64,000 nt of DNA from Hyphomicrobiales bacterium (GTDB lineage Bacteria > Pseudomonadota > Alphaproteobacteria > Rhizobiales > Aestuariivirgaceae): NCBI GenBank assembly GCA_016710435.1, contig JADJVV010000001.1, positions 806,001 through 870,000 on the forward strand, read 5' to 3'. The translations under genes were made by a program, and so were the position numbers. The notes below the pieces were generated by a model. The model did no database searches. It was not told the origin of the DNA and saw nothing but the letters and a program-made list of their open reading frames with translations. Shown here piece by piece: positions 8,111 through 16,026 of the stretch (within the stretch, counting starts at the first letter, position 1; the number at the start of each line of letters is the position of its first letter).

Positions 8111-9466
8111 TCAGCTCTTCAGCTCGGCGATGCAGCGGTCCAGGTTGCGGATCAGTGTGTCGACGTGGTCGTCGGTGGTGGCCGGGCAGATGAGCATCAT
8201 GTTGTGGAACGGCGTGATCACCACGCCGCGGTTCAGGAGAAAATGATGCACGGCCTCGTCAATCGGACGGTGGATCACCTTCGACGCCTCGCAACCGTTT
8301 TTCGGACGGCCCGGGCAGCACATGAATTCCACGCGGGCTCCCACGCGGGTCACGTGCCAGGGCACACCATGTTTGATGATGACATCCGCAATTCCCTTTT
8401 CCAGACGCCGCGCCCGGTTGATGAGCGGCAGGAAGGCGTCTGGCGTGAAGAATGTCTTGAGCACCGTCTTGATGAGGGCGATCTGGATCTTCGAGCCTGA
8501 CAATGTGGTGCCGATGCCGGAGCGGCCTTCGCCGCGGCTCGCCAGGTATTCGCGGATGCGCATGGCAACGGCTGTTGAAAAACCGTAGGCCGCGGCGGGA
8601 ATGCCGCCAGCGATGGGCTTTCCGAACACGAGACCATCAGGCCGCAGCCCCGCCTCCCGCGTATAGCCGCCGGGTCCGGAGGACAGCGTATGCGTTTCGT
8701 CGAGGATCAGCAGCGTGCCCGTCTTTTCCGTCAGCACACGGAGTTTTTCAAGAAATCCCGGGGCCGGCAGCACCATGCCGATATTCGTCATCACCGGTTC
8801 GGCCAGCACGCAGGCCACATCGCCAGGTGCGAGAGCAGCTTCCAGCGCCGCCTCGTCGTTGAATTCCACGACCTTGGTAAAGGCCGTGAGGTCGCGCGGT
8901 TCTCCGACGAGACCTTCCACCATCTTCACCCGGCCATCGTCTGCGGTGACGAAGGTGTCATCCACGCAGCCGTGATAGCAATGATTGAACACGAGGATCT
9001 TGCTCCGCCCCGTGATGGCGCGGCACCAGCGCAGCACGGCGCGGTTGGCATCGGAGGCCGTGGCCGTCACCTGCCAGTAGGGAAGGCCGAAGCGGTCCTG
9101 GAGCAAGCCCCCCACCTCGTCTGCGTCTTCCGACGGCAGCATGGTGGTGAGGCCGGTGGCCCCTTCCCGCGCCAGCGTTTCCGCCACGGCAGGTGGTGAA
9201 TGTCCAAACATGGCGCCCGTGTCGCCCAGGCAGAAGTCGATGTAGTGATTGCCATCCGCATCGGTGAGATCGACGCCCGTGGCGTGGTTCACAAACAGGG
9301 GAAAGGGCGTTCCCCAGTCCACCATCCAGTGCATCGGAACACCGCGGAGCCAGTGCTCAGCCGCCTTCTCACCGAGCGCCCTTGAAATCGGATTGCGTTG
9401 CCGGAAGTGAGCCTTTTCACGCGTGATCATCGCCTCGACGGCGATGTCCGAAAGGGTTGAAGGCAA
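8111..9466 (-). CDS. Class III PLP-dependent aminotransferase
   Basis: 451 residues. The PLP-binding Asp lies in LILDETHTL (Asp256) and the Schiff-base Lys in FGKPIAGG (Lys283). The region GHSPPAVAE and the PGFLEKLR segment are like glutamate-1-semialdehyde aminomutase, but hemL itself is normally monocistronic and this copy leads a pair with a PuuA-like ligase. It may transaminate the amine or beta-amino acid that the pathway degrades. Divergent from the D-amino-acid aminotransferase gene across 103 nt. Substrate unknown. Confidence 0.85.
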   Translation of the reverse strand: MPSTLSDIAVEAMITREKAHFRQRNPISRALGEKAAEHWLRGVPMHWMVDWGTPFPLFVNHATGVDLTDADGNHYIDFCLGDTGAMFGHSPPAVAETLAREGATGLTTMLPSEDADEVGGLLQDRFGLPYWQVTATASDANRAVLRWCRAITGRSKILVFNHCYHGCVDDTFVTADDGRVKMVEGLVGEPRDLTAFTKVVEFNDEAALEAALAPGDVACVLAEPVMTNIGMVLPAPGFLEKLRVLTEKTGTLLILDETHTLSSGPGGYTREAGLRPDGLVFGKPIAGGIPAAAYGFSTAVAMRIREYLASRGEGRSGIGTTLSGSKIQIALIKTVLKTFFTPDAFLPLINRARRLEKGIADVIIKHGVPWHVTRVGARVEFMCCPGRPKNGCEASKVIHRPIDEAVHHFLLNRGVVITPFHNMMLICPATTDDHVDTLIRNLDRCIAELKS

Positions 9467-9569
9467 GATGAACCTGAAAGTTGTTTCCGTTGACCATGGC
9501 CTTAGCCGGGTTTAAGGGGCGACCTCAACCCCTCAGGTTTGCACTGCAACATAACTCAGGACTTGCCCC

Positions 9570-10415
9570 ATGAGCCGCATCGCCTACGTCAACGGTCAAT
9601 ACCTGCCCGAAGCCGACGCCAAGGTTTCGATCTTTGATCGCGGCTTCCTCTTCGCCGACGGGGTGTATGAGGTGACGCCGATCGTGAACGGCAGGCTCGT
9701 GGATTATGACGCGCACATCGAGCGCCTCGACCGCTCCCTCAAGGAATTGCGCATGGCCTGGCCCTGCACGGCTGCCGAACTCCGCGCCATGCATGAGGAA
9801 CTGGTGAAGCGCAATGCCCTCCGCGAAGGCATCATCTACATGCAGGTGACGCGCGGCGTGGCCGACCGCCAGTTCAATTTTCCCAAGGAGGCAAAATCCT
9901 CCCTCGTCGCCTTCCCGCAGGTGATGGTGCTCGTCGACAACCCCAATGCCCGCACCGGCGTGAAGGTGGTGACGACGCCGGATATCCGCTGGCTGCGCCG
10001 CGACATCAAGTCGGTGATGCTGCTCGCCCCCGTGCTGGGCAAGCAGGAAGCCTATGAAAAGGGCGCGAGCGAAGGCTGGATGGTGGAGGATGGTTTCGTC
10101 ACCGAAGGCACGTCATCCAACGCCTACATCGTCAAGGACAACACCGTCATCACGCGGCCCCTGTCCAATCGCATCCTCGCGGGCTGCACCCGCCGTGCCC
10201 TCTTCCGCCTCGCCAGGGAGCATGGCGTGAAGATCGAGGAACGCGCCTTCACGCCGGATGAGGCTTGCGCCGCGGACGAAGCCTTCCTCACCTCCGCCTC
10301 GCAATTCGTGATGCCCATCGTGGAAATCGACGGCAAGCGCGTGGGCGGCGGACAGCCAGGGCCCATCACCCGCAAGCTCCGCGACTTTTTCATGGAAGAA
10401 GTCCAGTCCGCCTGA
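9570..10415 (+). CDS. D-amino-acid aminotransferase (class IV)
   Basis: 281 residues, class IV PLP fold. It begins with YVNGQYLPEADAKVSIFDRGFLFADGVYEV, the D-amino-acid aminotransferase start (quoted here in pieces: the DRGF and GVYE motifs lie at residues 23-34). The PLP lysine is Lys147 in RRDIKSVMLL, and EGTSSNAYIV near residue 180 binds the cofactor phosphate. The enzyme interconverts D-amino acids with 2-oxo acids, for example D-alanine and D-glutamate. Transcribed alone, converging on the BKACE gene 12 nt away. Confidence 0.9.
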   Translation: MSRIAYVNGQYLPEADAKVSIFDRGFLFADGVYEVTPIVNGRLVDYDAHIERLDRSLKELRMAWPCTAAELRAMHEELVKRNALREGIIYMQVTRGVADRQFNFPKEAKSSLVAFPQVMVLVDNPNARTGVKVVTTPDIRWLRRDIKSVMLLAPVLGKQEAYEKGASEGWMVEDGFVTEGTSSNAYIVKDNTVITRPLSNRILAGCTRRALFRLAREHGVKIEERAFTPDEACAADEAFLTSASQFVMPIVEIDGKRVGGGQPGPITRKLRDFFMEEVQSA

Positions 10416-10427
10416 GATTGGCAGGGT

Positions 10428-11357
10428 TCAGAAACCCACCCGGTCGCCGCCCTTGAGGGCGAGCATCGCGCGCGCTTCCGCCGGCGTCGCAACCTCGAGT
10501 CCCAGTTCCTCGATGATGCGGCGGATCTTGGAAACCTGCGCGGCATTGTTGGGCGCCAGTTGCCCCTTGCCGAGCCAGAGTGAATCCTCCAGCCCCACGC
10601 GCACGTTGCCGCCCAGCATGGCGGCCTGCGTGCAGAAAGCCATCTGGTTCTTGCCCGCCGCCAGCACGGACCAGCGGTAGCTGTCGCCGAACAGCTTGTC
10701 GGCGGTTTCCTTCATGAACATGAGATTGCGCATGTCGGCGCCAATGCCGCCGAGAATGCCGAAGATCATCTGTACGAAGAAGGGCGGCTTCACCAGGCCC
10801 CGGTCCACGAAATGGGCAAGTGTGTAGAGGTGGCCCACGTCATAGCATTCGTGCTCGAAGCGCGTGCCATGGGTCTCGCCCAGTTCCTTGAGGATGCGCG
10901 TGATGTCGCCGAAGGTATTGCGGAAGATGAAGTTGTCGGTGCCGCGCAGGAAGGGTTCTTCCCAGTCGTGTTTCCAGTCCTTGTAGCGGTCGGCGAGGCC
11001 GAAGATGCCGAAATTCATCGACCCCATGTTGAGCGAGCACATCTCCGGCTTGGCCACCAGCGGCGCGGCCATGCGCTGGTCCACCGTCATGTTGGCCCCG
11101 CCTCCTGTGGTGATGTTGATGACGGCATCACAGTTCTGCTTGATGCGCGGCAGGAACTGCATGAACACCTCCGGATCAGGCGTCGGCCGCCCATCCTTGG
11201 GGTCACGGGCGTGCAGGTGGATGATGGCAGCGCCCGCCTTCGCCGCCGCGATCGACTGCTCCGCAATCTCGTCGGGCGTGACGGGCAGATGCGGCGACAT
11301 GGTGGGTGTGTGGATGGACCCCGTCACCGCAACCGAAATGATCACCTTGTTCGCCAT
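10428..11357 (-). CDS. BKACE-family beta-keto acid cleavage enzyme
   Basis: 309 residues, TIM-barrel. The zinc-binding HLH is at residues 47-49 (IIHLHARDP), with the TGG segment INITTGGG near 85 and the acidic motif RFEHECYD near 150. Members (3-keto-5-aminohexanoate cleavage enzyme type) combine a beta-keto acid with acetyl-CoA to give acetoacetate and a new acyl-CoA. I chose the ATG at 11357 because GGGAGGGGGAAAG precedes it; an upstream in-frame ATG at 11408 lacks this. Which keto acid it uses is not visible; the neighbours suggest an amino-acid-derived one. Confidence 0.88.
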   Translation of the reverse strand: MANKVIISVAVTGSIHTPTMSPHLPVTPDEIAEQSIAAAKAGAAIIHLHARDPKDGRPTPDPEVFMQFLPRIKQNCDAVINITTGGGANMTVDQRMAAPLVAKPEMCSLNMGSMNFGIFGLADRYKDWKHDWEEPFLRGTDNFIFRNTFGDITRILKELGETHGTRFEHECYDVGHLYTLAHFVDRGLVKPPFFVQMIFGILGGIGADMRNLMFMKETADKLFGDSYRWSVLAAGKNQMAFCTQAAMLGGNVRVGLEDSLWLGKGQLAPNNAAQVSKIRRIIEELGLEVATPAEARAMLALKGGDRVGF

Positions 11358-11475
11358 GTCTTTCCCCCTCCCTGATCGCGCGGCCTTGTGATTTCGTTTG
11401 CGCCGCATCGCTTCCAGAGTTCACTCCATATCGCGAATAGAAGCCCATGTCACGAAACCCGCCCACCCCAAATGA

Positions 11476-11507
11476 AAAGCGCCAGAGCACTTCTGCTCTG
11501 GCGCTTT
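11476..11507 (-). terminator. Intrinsic terminator, small exported protein 1
   Basis: A perfect 14-bp stem AAAGCGCCAGAGCA / TGCTCTGGCGCTTT with a 4-nt loop. Read leftward it continues into TTTTCATTT, so it ends the gene at 11530-11820. A close relative of the same hairpin (CGCCAGAGCA core) recurs at 12858-12882. Confidence 0.85.
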
Positions 11508-11529
11508 CCGGGACGTTGCAGTCGGGCGC

Positions 11530-11820
11530 TCAGCCGCTCATGCCATACATCTGCTTGTGCGTATTGCTGCTGTTGCCGTTGTTGATGCCCTTGAGGTCGG
11601 CATCCGTGCCGCAGGCACCGTTGACCCAGTTCGTCACGCAGGCAAGGCGCAATGCCTCACCCTTGTAGGCACTCGCAGGAAACTGCTTCGCGAAGCGTTG
11701 CAGCTGCCCCATGTCTCCAGACGAAATGGCGCGCGCCAGCGCAAGGGCATCAGGCGTCATGGCACCGGTAAAGGCAATGCCCGCAGCGGCGAAGATGGCA
11801 AGAATGGAAGTGCGACTCAT
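11530..11820 (-). CDS. Small exported protein, tandem family copy 1 (function unknown)
   Basis: 96 residues. I do not recognise the family. A hydrophobic N terminus (MSRTSILAIFAAAGIAFTGA) looks like a Sec signal peptide, with cleavage likely after an Ala near residue 20-27. The mature part has ALARAISSGDMGQLQRF, a proline-containing linker (FPASAY), RLACVTNWVNGACG with two Cys that could form a disulfide, and DLKGINNGNSS. This is the most diverged of four tandem paralogues: its tail (THKQMYGMSG) differs from the Pro/Ser/Gly tails of the others. It has its own strong terminator, and its leader carries TGTTGA-N6-TCAACA about 20 nt before the start. Confidence 0.75.
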   Translation of the reverse strand: MSRTSILAIFAAAGIAFTGAMTPDALALARAISSGDMGQLQRFAKQFPASAYKGEALRLACVTNWVNGACGTDADLKGINNGNSSNTHKQMYGMSG

Positions 11821-11957
11821 GGTTCACCTCAGTGTGTTGAAACCCCTCAACAGCACATGTGGTACAGTTGCTACAGCCTGCAAGTGCGACAGAATGGCGG
11901 CCACACGCAGAAACTGAAACTGGTGGAGTGTCGAATTGCACAGAGATGAACAGAAGC

Positions 11958-11983
11958 GTGCCAAGGCACGAATGCCCTGGCAC
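11958..11983 (-). terminator. Hairpin after small exported protein 2, probable terminator
   Basis: GTGCCAAGGCA / TGCCCTGGCAC, 11 bp with one A-C mismatch and a CGAA loop. It lies 26 nt past the stop of the gene at 12009-12302, in the position where the sister genes have terminators. There is no clear T tract on the leftward side, so it is weaker. Confidence 0.5.
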
Positions 11984-12008
11984 ATGTATTCTGACGGGTG
12001 ATACAGTC

Positions 12009-12302
12009 CTACGCTGGCGCGGCGTAGCCGGAGTTCGGGCCGGGGCTGCTGCTGTTGCCGTTGTTGATTCCCTTGAGATCAGAATCGCTGCCGCAAGCAC
12101 CATTGACCCAGTTGGTCTGGCAGGCAAGACGAAGCGCATCCGGCGTGTAGGGACTGGCTGGATACTGCTTCATGAAGCGTTGCAGTTGCCCCATGTCGCC
12201 GGAAGAGATGGCGCGCGCCAAGGCCATGGCATCAGGCGTCATGGCACCCGTGAAGGCGATACCCGCGGCGGCAAAGATGGCAAGAATGGATGTGCGGCTC
12301 AT
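12009..12302 (-). CDS. Small exported protein, tandem family copy 2 (function unknown)
   Basis: 97 residues from the ATG at 12302; an in-frame ATG 72 nt upstream exists, but the shared MSRTSILAIF start fixes this one. It has the same signal-peptide-like start, SSGDMGQLQRF, a YPASPY linker, the Cys pair in RLACQTNWVNGACG, and DSDLKGINNGNSS as the sister copies. The tail is SPGPNSGYAAPA. It is nearly identical to copies 3 and 4 over the first 85 residues, with changes mostly in the linker and tail. No enzyme motif is visible; a periplasmic or secreted location is inferred from the N terminus. Confidence 0.75.
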   Translation of the reverse strand: MSRTSILAIFAAAGIAFTGAMTPDAMALARAISSGDMGQLQRFMKQYPASPYTPDALRLACQTNWVNGACGSDSDLKGINNGNSSSPGPNSGYAAPA

Positions 12303-12402
12303 GTGAGTGACCTCAAATGTTGAACTCCCCCCATTCATCATTTTGCCACCCGGATAAGCCGATAGCAAGACCACAGCACGTGCGAATGCGCTTCACGGAA
12401 TG

Positions 12403-12435
12403 AGAAAAAACGCCAGGACTCAGGGAGTCCCGGCG
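12403..12435 (-). terminator. Intrinsic terminator, small exported protein 3
   Basis: Stem CGCCAGGACT (12411-12420) with AGTCCCGGCG (12426-12435), one mismatch, loop CAGGG. Leftward it is followed by TTTTTT (the A tract at 12405-12410), a clear terminator 22 nt after the stop at 12458. Confidence 0.85.
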
Positions 12436-12457
12436 AACAGAATGCAACGAACGATGA

Positions 12458-12748
12458 TCAGCCGGAAGCGTAGCCCGACTTCGCCGGCGGGCTGCTGCTG
12501 TTGCCGTTGTTGATTCCCTTGAGATCGGAATCGCTGCTGCAGGCGCCGTTGACCCAATTGGTTTCGCACGCGAGGCGAACGGCCTCCGGTTTGTAGGGGC
12601 TCGCAGGATATTGCGTGATGAAGCGTTGCAGTTGGGCCATGTCTCCAGACGAAATCGCCCGGGCAAGAGCCATGGCGTCCGGGGTCATGGCGCCTGTGAA
12701 GGCGATTCCTGCGGCGGCAAAAATCGCGAGAATGGAAGTGCGGCTCAT
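12458..12748 (-). CDS. Small exported protein, tandem family copy 3 (function unknown)
   Basis: 96 residues starting at the ATG at 12748, which matches the start of the sister genes; AAGGAAC lies upstream. Signal-peptide-like N terminus, then SSGDMAQLQRFITQYPASPY, the Cys pair in RLACETNWVNGACS, DSDLKGINNGNSS and a SPPAKSGYASG tail. It is separated from copy 2 and copy 4 by about 150-180 nt of non-coding DNA, each with its own terminator, so each copy appears to be its own transcription unit. Function unknown. Confidence 0.75.
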   Translation of the reverse strand: MSRTSILAIFAAAGIAFTGAMTPDAMALARAISSGDMAQLQRFITQYPASPYKPEAVRLACETNWVNGACSSDSDLKGINNGNSSSPPAKSGYASG

Positions 12749-12853
12749 GAGTGTTCCTTGTTCAAGTGTGTGCAATGCCCCTCAAATGAGCATTTCGCAC
12801 GCATGATTGACGTCCGCAAGGCTGTGCGGCGTGACTTCGTGAGAATCATCGGG

Positions 12854-12890
12854 AAAACGCCAGAGCACATCATGCTCTGGCGCATTTTTC
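12854..12890. terminator. Intrinsic terminator, small exported protein 4
   Basis: Stem CGCCAGAGCA (12858-12867) / TGCTCTGGCG (12873-12882), loop CATCA. T tracts are present on both sides (TTTTCCC leftward, CATTTTTC rightward). It shares its core with the terminator at 11476-11507, suggesting that the gene and its terminator were duplicated together. Confidence 0.8.
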
Positions 12891-12928
12891 AGCACTGTGC
12901 CGCACGTGCGGCCAGCAAGGTTCCAGCG

Positions 12929-13219
12929 TCAGGTCGTGGTATAGCCCGACTTCGGCGGCGGGCTGCTGCTGTTGCCGTTGTTGATTCCCTTGAGATCGGA
13001 ATCGCTGCCGCAGGCACCATTGACCCAGTTGGTCTCACAGGCGAGACGAACGGCCGCCGGAGTGTAGGGACTGGCGGGATATTGTTTCACGAAGCGCTGC
13101 AATTGCCCCATGTCGCCGGAAGAGATGGCACGCGCCAGGGCCATGGCATCAGGCGTCATCGCTCCGGTAAATGCAATTCCGGCAGCTGCAAAGATGGCAA
13201 GGACGGATGTACGGCTCAT
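12929..13219 (-). CDS. Small exported protein, tandem family copy 4 (function unknown)
   Basis: 96 residues. Same build as the others: MSRTSVLAIF signal-like start, SSGDMGQLQRFVKQYPASPY, RLACETNWVNGACG with two Cys, DSDLKGINNGNSS, tail SPPPKSGYTTT. Its leader carries TTGAGGGGTGTCAACA, a version of the motif before copy 1. It is the outermost copy, 71 nt from the divergent glycosyltransferase gene. A short helix-pair followed by a conserved Cys/Asn-rich tail would fit a binding or structural role, but there is no direct evidence for either. Confidence 0.75.
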   Translation of the reverse strand: MSRTSVLAIFAAAGIAFTGAMTPDAMALARAISSGDMGQLQRFVKQYPASPYTPAAVRLACETNWVNGACGSDSDLKGINNGNSSSPPPKSGYTTT

Positions 13220-13290
13220 GAGAAACCTCTATTTTGTTGACACCCCTCAAACTCAATTGTTGCATGGTGATGAGACGCTGGCAATTATGA

Positions 13291-14370
13291 ATGATTGAAA
13301 CCAGCGTTGCGAAAATGACAGGTATGACGGCAGTTCGTATGGCGGAAGACACAGCGGCAAAGGCAAGACCACTTCACGGTGTTCCAGATGCGAGGAATGC
13401 CCTCGTGTCCATCATCGTCACCCATTATAATTATTCACGTTTTGTGAAGACAGCCCTGGAGAGCGCGCTCGCCCAAACTCATTCTTTGGTTGAGATCATC
13501 GTCGTGGATGATTCGTCCGATGCGCCGCATCGCGCCGCCCTGCGTACCATCGTCAAGGACATCGGCGACCCGCGCGTAAACCTCGTCGAACTGCCCCATA
13601 ACAAGGGACAGATCAATGCCGTGTTCGAAGGTCTCGCTGTTGCACGCGGAGAGTTTGTGGCGCTTCTCGATCCTGATGACATCTACGAACCCCGGTTCGT
13701 CGAACGGATGCTCGACTGCCACCTCAATCCCATCGTCTTTGCACCCGTGGCCACGTGCGAGATGGGCCTGTTCCGCATCGGCGGCAGCGTGCTCGCGCGA
13801 ACTTACGTGGGTTACAGGTACAAGGCATTCACCGGCGGTACGCTGCCACGCGCCGAGGCCACCCTCGCCGACTTCGGCTTCACGGCCTATTATCCGCCGG
13901 AACACAATGGCTGGCTCTGGGCCACCACCTCCGCCATGATGTTCCGAAGGGACGCGCTGATGTTCCTACGGCGCAAGGCCTACATGGAGAATGTACGCCA
14001 CTTCGCCGATGCCTATTGTGCCTACGGCGCGCACATGCTTGGCGGAACCCTGCTCATCGACGAGATGCTGAGCTGGCGCGGCCTCCATGATTCCAACACG
14101 GCCGAGAGCGAACATGTCATCGGATTGCACCAGCATCGCCATCGCCCGGATTTCGAAGACGTCACCCACGAGGTCAAACTTTTCGTCATCGGCACGTTGC
14201 TGGAGAATGGCGCCCGCGCGGTCTGGCGCGACCACAAGCTGGCGGAAATGTTGCGGGGACAATTCGTGGACGAGGATATCGCCCTCCTCGCGGCGCAGCA
14301 TCCATTCCTCGGAGAGGTCATGAAACTGGTCCCGCCGCTTTCGCCTCCACCGGACCTTCCATCAGCCTGA
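13291..14370 (+). CDS. Family 2 glycosyltransferase
   Basis: 359 residues with a GT-A fold. SIIVTHYNYSRF at residues 40-51 opens the nucleotide-sugar domain, VVDDSS follows at 71-76, and the metal-binding DPDD is at 127-130. There is no membrane helix, so it acts in the cytoplasm, perhaps on a surface polysaccharide. The acceptor and sugar donor cannot be inferred, and no other polysaccharide genes flank it. The first 35 residues are variable, and the true start could be one of several Met codons; none has a strong ribosome-binding site. Convergent with the FGGY kinase, 2 nt apart. Confidence 0.82.
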   Translation: MIETSVAKMTGMTAVRMAEDTAAKARPLHGVPDARNALVSIIVTHYNYSRFVKTALESALAQTHSLVEIIVVDDSSDAPHRAALRTIVKDIGDPRVNLVELPHNKGQINAVFEGLAVARGEFVALLDPDDIYEPRFVERMLDCHLNPIVFAPVATCEMGLFRIGGSVLARTYVGYRYKAFTGGTLPRAEATLADFGFTAYYPPEHNGWLWATTSAMMFRRDALMFLRRKAYMENVRHFADAYCAYGAHMLGGTLLIDEMLSWRGLHDSNTAESEHVIGLHQHRHRPDFEDVTHEVKLFVIGTLLENGARAVWRDHKLAEMLRGQFVDEDIALLAAQHPFLGEVMKLVPPLSPPPDLPSA

Positions 14371-14372
14371 GG

Positions 14373-15911
14373 TCAGGACACCGTTCGCTGCTCGCGGCTT
14401 GTCGCGTGCATCAGGTCTGCTGTGCGGGTGTAAAGATCGAGATAGGTGGACATGCGGCGGCTGTAGACGCCGGCATTGCTGGCGTCGGGCTCCACCGTGT
14501 GATCCATCTCCACCCATCTCGAAATGGCGGCTGCATCGTGGATGAGCCCCGCCGCATAACCGGCAATGAAGCAGTTGCCGTAGGAAGCCCCCATGGTGAG
14601 CGCTGGCACCCGTTGCGGCAGGCCGGTGATGTCGGAGACGGATTGCAGCCACACCGCGTTCTTCGTGCCGCCGCCCACCGAAGTCATCATCCGGGGCTGC
14701 GCGCCCGCGCCTCTCATCACCTGCAGCGAATGGTTGATGGAATATCCCACGCCTTCGAGGGCGGCGCGGTAGAGATGTCCGCGGCCATGGCCGATGTCGA
14801 GGCCGAAGATCATGCCTCGCGCATCGGCATCGTTGAGCGGCGAGCGTTCGCCGGAAAAATACGGAAGCACGACGATCCCATCAGAACCGGGCGGCACCTT
14901 GGACGCAAGACTGGTGAGAACCGAATAGGCCTCGTCACCACCCGCCTTCTCCGCCGCCACGTGGTCGGCACCCATATTGTCGCGGAACCAGCGTGTGAGC
15001 GAGCCACTGGTGGCCATGCCGCCGTGCAGGCAGTAGGTGCCGGGAAAGATGAACGGCGTGGCAAAAAGTTTCTCGTGCATGATGGGCGCATCGCTCAGGA
15101 GCGTGATCCACGCGGTTGAGCCATACATCAGCATCATGTCGCCGGGCGAACGGACGCCGATGCTCATGGCCTCGCTTGCCACGTCGCAGGTGCCGATGGT
15201 GACGGCCGTGCCTTCAGCCAGCCCGGTACGGCGCGCCGCACTGGCGGTGACGCGGCCCGCAAGTTCCGTGGCCCAGCGCGGTACGGGCAGGCGGAGTGGA
15301 TCGACGATCCCCTCGCACAGGTCTTCGGCCCAGGCCAGTCTGGCGGGCTCATAGAGAGGGCCAAAAAATCCGGCCGTCAAATGGTCGATGAAGAAGTTGC
15401 CCGTCAGCCGCGCTGCGATGAAGTTGGCGCAAGGGAGGAAGCTGTGCGCCATCTTGAACACCTCCGGCTCGTGGCGCTGCAGCCACAGGATCTTCGGCCC
15501 CATGGACTGCGCCGACAAGCCGTTGCCCGTGCGCCGGAAAATCTGTTCGGCACCGAGTTTCTTTTCCAGGTCCTCGATCTCGACGACCGACCGTGTATCG
15601 ACACCGTACATGATGCCGCCGGAGCGCAACGGATCGGCATTGGCATCGACAGGCACCATGGAATAGATGCCGCTGAGACCCACGCTGGCCACGTCCTGCG
15701 CCCGCACCCTGGCCTGCTCCATGAGCAGCCGCACCAGCTCCACGAATTCGCCCCACCATACCGCTTCCACATCCTGTTCCACGAAACCCGGGCGCAGAAA
15801 CTGCAATTCGTGCTTCAGCGCCGCCTTGGCGAGAACCTTGCCTGATGTGTCGCTCAGCACGCCCTTCGACTCGTAGGAGCCGATATCGATTCCAATCAGA
15901 CAGGTTGCCAT
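14373..15911 (-). CDS. FGGY-family carbohydrate kinase (xylulokinase-like)
   Basis: 512 residues, two ASKHA domains. The N-terminal phosphate loop is LIGIDIGSYESKGVL, the mid-protein ATP-binding loop has MLMYGSTAWI, and the C-terminal FGGY signature region reads VVLPYFSGERSPLNDADARG followed by YRAALEGVGYSI. The enzyme phosphorylates a ketose or polyol with ATP. Transcribed leftward, divergent from the SDR gene across 115 nt, which suggests one control region for the pair. Which sugar it uses is unknown; it is one of three FGGY kinases within 7.2 kb. Confidence 0.85.
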   Translation of the reverse strand: MATCLIGIDIGSYESKGVLSDTSGKVLAKAALKHELQFLRPGFVEQDVEAVWWGEFVELVRLLMEQARVRAQDVASVGLSGIYSMVPVDANADPLRSGGIMYGVDTRSVVEIEDLEKKLGAEQIFRRTGNGLSAQSMGPKILWLQRHEPEVFKMAHSFLPCANFIAARLTGNFFIDHLTAGFFGPLYEPARLAWAEDLCEGIVDPLRLPVPRWATELAGRVTASAARRTGLAEGTAVTIGTCDVASEAMSIGVRSPGDMMLMYGSTAWITLLSDAPIMHEKLFATPFIFPGTYCLHGGMATSGSLTRWFRDNMGADHVAAEKAGGDEAYSVLTSLASKVPPGSDGIVVLPYFSGERSPLNDADARGMIFGLDIGHGRGHLYRAALEGVGYSINHSLQVMRGAGAQPRMMTSVGGGTKNAVWLQSVSDITGLPQRVPALTMGASYGNCFIAGYAAGLIHDAAAISRWVEMDHTVEPDASNAGVYSRRMSTYLDLYTRTADLMHATSREQRTVS

Positions 15912-16026
15912 GGCATATTCCCCCTCGCGAGGTCATGCTGCCACAAACTGCCGCATTGGCAAGACGCAACGCAGAGGCGCGTGATGCGCGTCTTCCGCAT
16001 TCAACCCACAGGAACACGAGCCCGCC

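Larger units (their letters stand above)
11530..13219 (-). repeat. Tandem array of four paralogous genes with their terminators
   Basis: Four same-strand copies of a gene of about 290 nt at intervals of roughly 450-480 nt. The coding parts are strongly conserved at protein level, most strongly between copies 2-4. Spacers differ in sequence but each holds a hairpin after the stop, and copies 1, 3 and 4 share a TTGAGGGG-type element before the start. No transposase or direct-repeat boundary is visible, so this looks like successive local duplication. Confidence 0.85.

Noticed and set aside
8111..9466. Class III aminotransferase considered as hemL (glutamate-1-semialdehyde aminomutase)
   Set aside because: It shares general family motifs but is paired with a PuuA-like ligase and lacks the housekeeping context; a catabolic role is more likely.
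11530..13219. Tandem gene array considered as CRISPR or transposon remnant
   Set aside because: Repeat units are about 290-nt coding genes with signal peptides, spacers are not of constant length, and no transposase or cas gene is near.
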